The notes under the pieces are model-generated. The model saw only the letters and a program-made list of their open reading frames with translations. It was not told the origin of the DNA and did not search any database. Both the position numbers and the translations under genes were made by a program. From Thermodesulfatator atlanticus (GTDB lineage: Bacteria > Desulfobacterota > Thermodesulfobacteria > Thermodesulfobacteriales > Thermodesulfatatoraceae): a stretch of DNA of 12,427 bases. Position 1 is the stretch's first letter. Each line of letters starts with the position of its first letter. This document shows, one piece after another, positions 6,611 through 12,427 of this stretch. The stretch covers positions 1-12,427 of the forward strand of contig DROK01000065.1 in assembly GCA_011321895.1 (NCBI GenBank). The letters run 5' to 3'.

Positions 6611-7661
6611 CAGGGAGCCTTTCTTTGAGATACTTGCGCAGTTTTTTAAGGAGTCTTTCCTCAATTTGTCTCACCCTTTCCCTGGAAATCCCAAAACGTT
6701 GCCCTATCTGTTGCAAGGTGAGGGGGTCTTCGGCCAGCAACCGCTCATAAAAAATAACTCGTTCTTTGTCTTTCAAATCTTTACCAAATTCTTCTAAAAG
6801 CCCCTTAAGCTTGGTCAACACCTCCCTTTTGGCGACCTGGTCTTCTACCTTCGGGCCGGGGTCGGCGAGAAAATCCCGGTGTAATTCGTCTGAATCTTCT
6901 TTGATGGGGGCGTCAAGGCTTATTTCCCCGGCGCTCATACGCTGCTCCATCTCTATCACGTCTTCTTCACGCACGTTCAACCGCTGCGATATGAGCTTGG
7001 GGGCCGGTTCAAAACCCATGGCGTCAAGCCGTTCTTTTTCCTTGCGCAGGTTATAAAAGAGTTTACGCTGGGCCTGGGTGGTGCCGATTTTTACCAGGCG
7101 CCAGTTATCCATGATGAATTTCAAAATGTAAGCCTTAATCCAAAAAGAGGCGTAGTAGGAAAATTTGACCCCCCGGTAGGGATCGAACTTTTTAACCGCC
7201 TGCATCAGGCCCAGGTTGCCTTCCTGGATCAGATCAAGAAAATTCTGCATCCAGAACTTTTGAAAATCCAGGGCTATCTTGACTACCAGACGCAGGTTGG
7301 AGGTGACCAGGCGGTAGGCGATGCGGGGGTCGCGGGTCTTGTAATATTCCTTGGTAAGGCGCTCTTCCTCTTCCCGGCTAAGCAAGGGATATTTACTTAT
7401 CTCCCGCAGGTATTGCTGAAGGGGATCAAGAATTACGGGGGTTTTTTCTTCTTCAGGAAGGGCTGGCAGGGCCTTTTTTTCAGGCTCTGCCTTCTCTTTT
7501 AGCTCTGTTTTTTTCTTACGTCCTCGGGTCCTTTTATCTCTTTTCTTCTCTTCAGGTCTCTTCTCTTCAGGCTCCACCAATACGGCAAGCCCCGGCTCTC
7601 CTTCCACCGGGGCAAGGGCCCTTTCGGAAACTTCCTTTAGCACTTCTTTTTCCTGCGTCAT
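6573..7661 (-). CDS. rpoH: RNA polymerase heat-shock sigma factor (sigma-32 type)
   Basis: Group 3 sigma factor of 362 residues. Region 1.2 (about 79-110, LQQYLREISKYPLLSREEE), region 2 (about 114-185, including DLIQEGNLGLMQAVKKFDP) and the region 4 helix-turn-helix (about 314-340, TLQQIGQRFGISRERVRQIEERLLKKLR) are all clear. The feature separating it from RpoD is the RpoH box QRKLFYNLRK at about 198-207. It is some 80 residues longer than E. coli RpoH because of a charged, Lys/Glu-rich N-terminal extension (1-78) containing a short tandem repeat. The ATG has GAAAGGAA upstream. It begins only 12 bases after the mnmG stop, so it is probably co-transcribed with mnmG, and its 3' end overlaps the TPR gene. 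It likely drives chaperone and protease genes under heat stress. Confidence 0.93.
   Translation of the reverse strand: MTQEKEVLKEVSERALAPVEGEPGLAVLVEPEEKRPEEKKRDKRTRGRKKKTELKEKAEPEKKALPALPEEEKTPVILDPLQQYLREISKYPLLSREEEERLTKEYYKTRDPRIAYRLVTSNLRLVVKIALDFQKFWMQNFLDLIQEGNLGLMQAVKKFDPYRGVKFSYYASFWIKAYILKFIMDNWRLVKIGTTQAQRKLFYNLRKEKERLDAMGFEPAPKLISQRLNVREEDVIEMEQRMSAGEISLDAPIKEDSDELHRDFLADPGPKVEDQVAKREVLTKLKGLLEEFGKDLKDKERVIFYERLLAEDPLTLQQIGQRFGISRERVRQIEERLLKKLRKYLKERLPDAENYPLAIETS
7545..7571 (-). repeat. 15-base tandem repeat inside the rpoH N-terminal extension
   Basis: The 12-mer CTTCTCTTCAGG (plus strand) occurs at 7545-7556 and again at 7560-7571, a period of 15 bases. On the coding strand it makes the duplicated peptide PEEKR-PEEKKR at about residues 31-41. 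The repeat keeps frame, so copy-number change by slippage would alter linker length by five residues without breaking the gene. Confidence 0.7.
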
Positions 7662-7673
7662 ATCTATTCCTTT

Positions 7674-9569
7674 CTAAGCCGCTTCTTTTACCGGTCGCCA
7701 GCCCCGCTTTTTAAGGTAGACCTGGATAGCGGTAATGGCCGCCGGCGTAACCCCGGAGATACGTAAGGCCTGCCCTAGGGAACGGGGTCTAACCTGAGAG
7801 AGCTTCTCCCTTATCTCGGTTGAAAGCCCCGGGATTTCCCAGTAGTTGAGGTCATCGGGCAGGACCATAGCCTCCCAGCGCTTAAAACGTTCTATCTCCT
7901 GACGTTGTCGGTTCACGTAGCCGGCGTATTTGGTCTCGATCTCAAGCTGTTGCAGGATATCATTGGGCAGATGCCTTAAAAAGTCAAATCTTTCCTTGAT
8001 TTCTTCAAGGGGAACCTCGGGGCGTTTTAAAAGGTCAAAGAGGCTTTGGGCCTGCTTAAGAGGGGTAGAACCCAAACGGAGCAACAGGGGGTTGATATCG
8101 GCAGGGTTAACCCTGACACGTTTTAATTCGTCAAGGGTCTCTTCTATTAGGCGCTTTTTGGCCAGAAAACGTTGGTAACGTTTAGAAGAGACCAGACCCA
8201 GTTGATAACCTAACTCCGTGAGACGAAGATCAGCATTATCCTCCCTGAGGAGGAGCCGGTACTCTGCCCGGGAGGTAAACATGCGGTAGGGTTCTTTAGT
8301 CCCCTTGGTGACCAGATCATCGATAAGGACCCCTATGTAGGCCTGGGAACGATCAAGCACGAAGGGGGCCTCTTCTTTTACAAAACGAGCGGCGTTGATG
8401 CCGGCGATAAGCCCCTGAGCAGCGGCTTCCTCGTAACCAGAAGTACCGTTTATCTGCCCGGCCAGGAAGAGACCGGCTATTTTTTTGGTCTCAAGCGAAG
8501 GTTTCAACTGGATGGGGTTTACGTAGTCATACTCGATGGCGTAACCGGGGCGCATTATTTCCGCCCGTTCCAGCCCGGGGATGGAGCGCACCATGGCCCA
8601 CTGGACGTCTATCGGGAGGCTGGTGCTGATCCCGTTGGGGTAGACCTCTACCGTGTCCAGCCCCTCGGGTTCTAAAAAGATTTGGTGGCGGGGTTTGTCT
8701 GGAAAGCGAAAAACCTTGTCTTCTATCGAAGGACAGTACCTGGCCCCCACCCCTTTTATGATCCCTGTAAAAAGGGGGGATCGATCGACCGCCGCCCTGA
8801 TGATCTCATGCGTCTTTTCGTTGGTATAAGTAATAAAGCAGGGAACCTGGGGTAAGGGAGGCCTTTTTCCCTGATTTTCGTAAGAGAAAAGCGGAGGAGG
8901 GACGTCTCCCCACTGGACTTCAAGCTGGTTGTAATCTATGGTGCGCCCGTCAAGGCGGGGGCAGGTCCCGGTCTTCAAACGGCCTAGTTCGAAACCGAGC
9001 TCTCTCAGACAATCCGAAAGCTTATTGGAAGGCGGGTCCCCCATCCGGCCGGCCGGAAAGTTCTTGAGCCCGATATGGATCAGGCCTTTGAGGAAGGTAC
9101 CCGTAGTCACTACCACCGCTTTGGCGTGGAAGATCTCACCGATAGACGTTTCCACCCCGGTGACCCGGTTATCCACTACCAAAATGCGGTCCACCATGGC
9201 CTGTTTGACCGTGATGCCAGGGGTCCGCTCCAGCACCTGCTTCATGTAAGCCTGATAGCGCCAGCGGTCTGCCTGCGCCCTGGTAGCCCTCACCGCCGGG
9301 CCTTTGCGGGTATTTAAGCGACGGAACTGGATCCCCGTCTGGTCAATGGCCCGGGCCATCTCTCCTCCCAGGGCGTCTATCTCTTTGACCAGGTGGCCTT
9401 TGGCCAGACCTCCTATGGCCGGGTTGCAGCTCATGGCCCCGATACGGTCCAGATTAATGGTAAGCACCAGGGTCTCGCAGCCCAGCCGCGCCGCAGCCAG
9501 CGCAGCTTCTAGCCCCGCATGTCCGGCTCCGATCACAATGACGTCAAATTCCCTGGGGTAAAGCGCCAT
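7674..9569 (-). CDS. mnmG: tRNA uridine-5-carboxymethylaminomethyl modification enzyme MnmG (GidA)
   Basis: FAD-dependent enzyme that, with the GTPase MnmE, adds the (carboxymethyl)aminomethyl group at C5 of wobble uridine 34 in tRNAs. The 631 residues match the family length (E. coli 629). Visible are the dinucleotide-binding [10 protein letters not shown] (14-23), the signature [13 protein letters not shown] (48-60) followed by [13 protein letters not shown] (90-102), catalytic-type cysteines C48 and C279 ([10 protein letters not shown]), [16 protein letters not shown] in the FAD domain, and the C-terminal tRNA/MnmE-binding helices from YAGYVNRQ onward. A PPP run lies at 224-226. The ATG at 9569 gives the expected N-terminus. 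Its ribosome site is weak (AAAGAAG abutting the start). MnmE is not in the window. It is the first gene of the mnmG-rpoH-TPR-lipoprotein unit. Confidence 0.97.
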   Translation of the reverse strand: MALYPREFDVIVIGAGHAGLEAALAAARLGCETLVLTINLDRIGAMSCNPAIGGLAKGHLVKEIDALGGEMARAIDQTGIQFRRLNTRKGPAVRATRAQADRWRYQAYMKQVLERTPGITVKQAMVDRILVVDNRVTGVETSIGEIFHAKAVVVTTGTFLKGLIHIGLKNFPAGRMGDPPSNKLSDCLRELGFELGRLKTGTCPRLDGRTIDYNQLEVQWGDVPPPLFSYENQGKRPPLPQVPCFITYTNEKTHEIIRAAVDRSPLFTGIIKGVGARYCPSIEDKVFRFPDKPRHQIFLEPEGLDTVEVYPNGISTSLPIDVQWAMVRSIPGLERAEIMRPGYAIEYDYVNPIQLKPSLETKKIAGLFLAGQINGTSGYEEAAAQGLIAGINAARFVKEEAPFVLDRSQAYIGVLIDDLVTKGTKEPYRMFTSRAEYRLLLREDNADLRLTELGYQLGLVSSKRYQRFLAKKRLIEETLDELKRVRVNPADINPLLLRLGSTPLKQAQSLFDLLKRPEVPLEEIKERFDFLRHLPNDILQQLEIETKYAGYVNRQRQEIERFKRWEAMVLPDDLNYWEIPGLSTEIREKLSQVRPRSLGQALRISGVTPAAITAIQVYLKKRGWRPVKEAA

Positions 9570-9660
9570 CTTCTTTGACTTTTAACCCGAAGTTTTTTAG
9601 TCTGTTTAAGGGAGAGCTTAAAACTGACGAAACAATACTTAAAGTATCAAGGAGTCCAGT
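9570..9660. promoter_or_regulatory. Divergent promoter region between mnmG and the 120-residue gene
   Basis: This 91-base spacer must serve both directions. It holds an inverted repeat TTTAAG-6 bases-CTTAAA (9605-9622) and a short palindrome ATACTT-A-AAGTAT (9635-9647) that ends just before the strong ribosome site AAGGAG (9649-9654). CTTAAA recurs at 9617 and 9638, exactly 21 bases apart (two helical turns). A weak sigma-70-like pair for the plus-strand gene is CTTAAA (9617-9622), 17 bases, TAAAGT (9640-9645). No good -35/-10 pair was found for mnmG. The region could be an operator, but AT-rich promoter DNA often yields such small symmetries. Confidence 0.45.
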
Positions 9661-10023
9661 ATGAAAATCCATGATCGTATCTTACAAAATATAACCGCAA
9701 AAAGTCAAAATTCCAGCAACACCCCCAAGGGAGAACCATTCAAAGAGGTATTAAACAAGGTCCTCTCCTCTAGCCCTGCTGCGGGCCAGGAAACTTCGCT
9801 TCCCGAAACCCTGAACGAGGTCTACTCCCTGGCTGAAGAAGTTATCTCCTTGCTTGAAAAGGCCGCCAAAGGCGATCAGCTGGCGCTGGAAGAACTGCTT
9901 CCCAAGACCAGGGAGCTTGAAAAATTGAGTGCAAAGCTTGAAGGGACAGCCAAAGAGTTTTTGACTGAACTCTCTTTAACGGCTGCTGTTAGCAAGGCCA
10001 AACTGGAAGAAGGGCTACTCTGA
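9661..10023 (+). CDS. Small helical protein of unknown function
   Basis: I do not recognise this 120-residue protein with confidence. It has no signal peptide, membrane segment or cysteine. The first ~50 residues are polar and probably disordered (rich in Ser, Asn, Lys, Pro), with a short helical FKEVLNKVL motif at about 27-35. Residues ~50-115 are predicted amphipathic helices (TLNEVYSLAEEVISLLEKAAK, then LEELLPKTRELEKLSAKL), suggesting a coiled coil or helical bundle. This layout resembles small helical proteins found near flagellar genes in Desulfobacterota, but no flagellar gene is present and I do not assign that role. It is very likely real: strong AAGGAG ribosome site six bases from the ATG, coherent coding, and an exact fit between two opposite units. 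It overlaps the convergent gene by 9 bases. Confidence 0.75.
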   Translation: MKIHDRILQNITAKSQNSSNTPKGEPFKEVLNKVLSSSPAAGQETSLPETLNEVYSLAEEVISLLEKAAKGDQLALEELLPKTRELEKLSAKLEGTAKEFLTELSLTAAVSKAKLEEGLL

Positions 10024-11256
10024 GCTCTCCTCTTTCGGCTTTTCCTTAAGCCATATTTCCAGCTCATCAAGCCCCATTTTACTTGCTCGCCGAACCTGTA
10101 TTTTGAGCCCGTCCCATTCTATTATTTCCCCTGCCTTTGGTATGCGGCGCGTTAGTTTCATGATGAAGCCCCCGATGGTTTCGTAATCTCCCGGAGGGAT
10201 ATGTAAACCCAATTCTTCGTTGGCCCTTTCGATCTCAAGCCAGGCTTTGACCAAAAAGTGATTCTCGGAAAGCTTAACGTAGGGGACCAGTTTCTGGTCA
10301 AATTCGTCCCAAAACTCCCCTAAAACCTCCTCCACCAGGTCCTCGATGGTGACGATCCCCACCGCCTGCCCGTATTCATTGACCACCACACAGATAGTCT
10401 GCCCCTCCTTTTGCATTTCCGCCATGAGTTCCGCGGCCGGTTTGAATTCCGGCACGTAACTTACTTCACGCATAAACCGCCTGACCGGTGCCTGCTGGTC
10501 TTTAATACCCAGAAGATCTTTGGCCAGGAGAAAGCCAATGATCTGGTATGGATGCTCCCGGAAGACCAAGAGCCTTGAATGTCCCGAATGGACGAAAAGC
10601 CTAAGCGCTTCTCCTACCCTTTCAAACTCCTCCACGGATTTGACCCAGATCAGGGGAATCATTACCTGGGCCGCGGTCTTTTGAGAAAAATCGATTAACC
10701 GGGAGATGAGCCGCTTTTCGTTAGGATCAAGCACCTCCTCGGAACATACCAGCATCCTTATCTCTTCCCTGGTAACGGAAGGCAGCCGTGGCCGACCCTC
10801 TTTTTTGGTTACCAGGGAAATGAGCCCGGCGATGGACCAAATTAACGGGAAGAGCACGCGGCTTACCAAATAGATCAACGGAGCCACTTTCGGAGCCAGC
10901 GCTTCTGCCTTCTGCTGGGCAAAACTTTTGGGAATCATCTGGCCAAAGAGGAGCATCAGCGGGGGGAGGGAAAAAACCGCTATCATGCCGCCGAAATGGG
11001 GAAAAAGCTCGATCAAAAAGCCGGTGGTCAAAACACTGTTACCGATAACGGAAAGATTAAGACCCAAAAGGGTGGTGGTAAGCAACCACTCGGGATTATT
11101 TAACAGTTTGAGGGCCAGCCGGGCGCCAAAGCTCTGACGGGCCATTTTTTTGAGTTTGGCCTCATCAGCCGCGATCAGAGCGATCTCAGCCCCGGCAAAA
11201 AAGGCCTCGGCAGCTAACAGGAAAAGAAAGGTCAAAAGACCGGGTAACCAGTTCAT
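10015..11256 (-). CDS. CNNM/CorC-family membrane protein (DUF21-CBS pair-CorC/HlyC domain), divergent paralogue
   Basis: Inner-membrane protein of 413 residues, of the family linked to Mg2+/Co2+ efflux and often misnamed hemolysin. The DUF21/CNNM transmembrane domain covers about residues 1-150, with membrane spans near 5-28, 58-80, 90-108 and 123-148 and the start motif FFAGAEIALIAADEAKL. Two CBS domains follow (about 190-320), the second reading NEYGQAVGIVTIEDLVEEVLGE. A CorC/HlyC domain closes the protein (about 325-405, DYETIGGFIMKL). Compared with its neighbour, three consensus positions differ: FGQMIPK instead of FG(E/D)xIPK, VMIPLIWV instead of VMTPRxDI before CBS1, and NEYG instead of DEYG. 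The start sits in an ATGA overlap with the upstream paralogue, so the two are surely coupled. Transport activity is inferred from the family only. Confidence 0.9.
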   Translation of the reverse strand: MNWLPGLLTFLFLLAAEAFFAGAEIALIAADEAKLKKMARQSFGARLALKLLNNPEWLLTTTLLGLNLSVIGNSVLTTGFLIELFPHFGGMIAVFSLPPLMLLFGQMIPKSFAQQKAEALAPKVAPLIYLVSRVLFPLIWSIAGLISLVTKKEGRPRLPSVTREEIRMLVCSEEVLDPNEKRLISRLIDFSQKTAAQVMIPLIWVKSVEEFERVGEALRLFVHSGHSRLLVFREHPYQIIGFLLAKDLLGIKDQQAPVRRFMREVSYVPEFKPAAELMAEMQKEGQTICVVVNEYGQAVGIVTIEDLVEEVLGEFWDEFDQKLVPYVKLSENHFLVKAWLEIERANEELGLHIPPGDYETIGGFIMKLTRRIPKAGEIIEWDGLKIQVRRASKMGLDELEIWLKEKPKEESSE

Positions 11257-12427
11257 GAGACTTTATCCACCCGAATCCTTACCAGCCTGGTGCCTTTTAC
11301 CTTCTCCACGGTAAAACGAAATCCGAAGGCCTCTTTGGACTGGCCTTCTTTAGGGAGTTCACCGAAAAGGAAAAGCACCAGGCCACCAATGGTCTCAAAA
11401 TCTTCAGAAGGGATATTGGCCCCTGCTACCCGGTTAAACTCCTCCACCCTCACCCTGGGGGAAACCAGCCAGCTCTGGGGAGCGATTTCCTTGATCGGTT
11501 CCCGCCGAATGTCAAATTCGTCGTAAATCTCCCCGAAAAGTTCCTCTAAAACGTCTTCCAGGGTAACCAGCCCTACCACGGTGCCGTATTCGTCCACCAC
11601 CAGGGCAAATTTGAGGCGACGCTTCTGGAATTCTTCCAAAAGGGTCCTCACCCTCATCGTTTCCGGGACGAAAAAGGGTGGTCGTACCAGATCAGCCAGC
11701 CTCTTGGCTTTACCCTCCAGCTGCCAGCGCAAAAGGTCTTTCACGTGCAAAATACCGATTACGTGGTCCAGTCCCTGGCGGTAGACAGGGATGCGCGAAA
11801 ACCCCTTTTTCTTGATAAGAAAGAGCAATTCTTCGGTAATGGGGGCGTCCTCCAGGGCAAAGATGTCCCGTCTGGGAGTCATGATGGTGGAAACGTTGAT
11901 CTTTTCTGATTCCAAAAGCCCATAAATAAATCGTCTTTCCTGGTCTCCCAGGATCCCGGCCTGGTAGCTTTCTTCAATGAGTTGCAAAAGATCTTCTTCG
12001 GAAAGGGGGTGTTCTTCCCGGGTGGGGATGCCACATAAACGCAAGAAGGCGTTGGTAAAAGAAAGCATAAACACCCTGACAGGGGAAAAAACAAAAATGA
12101 AGACCCGCAACATGGGCGCCAGCAAACAGGCCATTTTTTCCCTTTGACGGAAGCCAAATACTTTGGGAATCAGGTCTCCAAAGAGGAAGAGGAGGCCTGT
12201 CATTAACGGATAGGCCAGCCACTCTCCCCGGGGCCCAAAAAGTTTTACCAGGGCCAAAGTGGCGACGGAGGAAGAGATAATGTCAGAAAATTCGTTCCCG
12301 ATAAGGATGGTGGCCAGCACCTTGCGCGGGCTCCTTAAAAGCTTTACCGCCAAACGACAGGAACTGCGCGGGTGTTCCCTCAGGCGCAATTGATCAAGCC
12401 GGGAAAGGGAAAAGAGGGCGGTCTCCG
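11253..12427 (-). CDS. CNNM/CorC-family membrane protein, canonical paralogue, 5' end cut by window edge
   Basis: Paralogue of the downstream gene with the same DUF21-CBS-CBS-CorC order. The coding frame stays open to the right edge. The first visible residues ETALFSLSRLDQLRLREH match the conserved motif that follows the first half-helix of DUF21, so only about 20-30 residues are missing. About 390 residues are visible. The motifs are canonical: FGDLIPK in the membrane domain (about 82-88 of the visible part), IMTPRRDIFALED before CBS1 (about 181-193), VVDEYGTVVGLVTLEDVLEELFGEIYDEFD in CBS2, and FETIGGLVLFLFG in the CorC domain. CBS pairs in this family bind ATP and control the transmembrane part. 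A TTG at 12389-12387 could be mistaken for the start but lies inside the conserved domain. The gene ends in TGA, sharing ATGA with the next start. Confidence 0.92.
   Translation of the reverse strand, partial: ETALFSLSRLDQLRLREHPRSSCRLAVKLLRSPRKVLATILIGNEFSDIISSSVATLALVKLFGPRGEWLAYPLMTGLLFLFGDLIPKVFGFRQREKMACLLAPMLRVFIFVFSPVRVFMLSFTNAFLRLCGIPTREEHPLSEEDLLQLIEESYQAGILGDQERRFIYGLLESEKINVSTIMTPRRDIFALEDAPITEELLFLIKKKGFSRIPVYRQGLDHVIGILHVKDLLRWQLEGKAKRLADLVRPPFFVPETMRVRTLLEEFQKRRLKFALVVDEYGTVVGLVTLEDVLEELFGEIYDEFDIRREPIKEIAPQSWLVSPRVRVEEFNRVAGANIPSEDFETIGGLVLFLFGELPKEGQSKEAFGFRFTVEKVKGTRLVRIRVDKVS

Noticed and set aside
6611..6664. Longer start for the TPR protein at 6664
   Set aside because: It would add 18 residues ahead of a normal signal peptide. 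The ATG at 6610 has a ribosome site and places the signal at the N-terminus.
11253..12389. TTG at 12389 as start of the upstream CNNM gene
   Set aside because: The frame stays open to the window edge and the upstream codons encode the conserved ETALFSLS segment, so the gene is cut, not short.

Overview
No new biological system was found. The window is a very dense stretch of chromosomal housekeeping genes: only about 260 of 12,427 bases lie outside coding sequence. I see no rRNA, tRNA, CRISPR array, insertion sequence, phage gene or defence gene. The gene content points to a diderm (Gram-negative) bacterium: it has a sigma-32 heat-shock sigma factor, a LolB-like outer-membrane lipoprotein, and a yebC-ruvC-ruvA-ruvB operon. 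GC is moderately high and the proteins are rich in Lys, Glu and Arg. My best guess is a thermophilic Desulfobacterota/Thermodesulfobacteria-type organism. This rests on by-eye resemblance and is not proven.

Layout. (1) Bases 1-494, minus strand: hpt (purine salvage), cut by the left edge. (2) Bases 495-653: divergent intergenic region with two pairs of direct repeats. (3) Bases 654-4273, plus strand: yebC, ruvC, ruvA, ruvB, panB, each overlapping the next by 1-17 bases. This is one transcription unit covering a YebC-family translation/regulatory factor, the complete RuvABC Holliday-junction machinery and the first committed step of pantothenate synthesis. (4) Bases 4185-9569, minus strand, read from right to left: mnmG, rpoH, a TPR-repeat exported protein and a LolB-like lipoprotein. 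These four are also nearly touching or overlapping. The LolB-like gene collides tail-to-tail with panB over 89 bases. (5) Bases 9570-9660: short divergent region with small inverted repeats. (6) Bases 9661-10023, plus strand: a 120-residue helical protein of unknown function. (7) Bases 10015-12427, minus strand: two tandem CNNM/CorC-type (DUF21-CBS-CorC) membrane proteins sharing an ATGA overlap. The upstream one is cut by the right edge.

How they work together. RuvA, RuvB and RuvC form the branch-migration and resolution complex. MnmG, with an MnmE encoded elsewhere, modifies the tRNA wobble uridine. RpoH directs heat-shock transcription. The TPR protein and LolB-like lipoprotein probably act together at the envelope. 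The two CNNM proteins may work as a pair in divalent-cation handling. The points most worth a second look are the repeats in the two divergent regions, the 89-base convergent overlap, motif losses in one CNNM paralogue, small deviations in RuvA and RuvB, and the charged N-terminal extension of RpoH.
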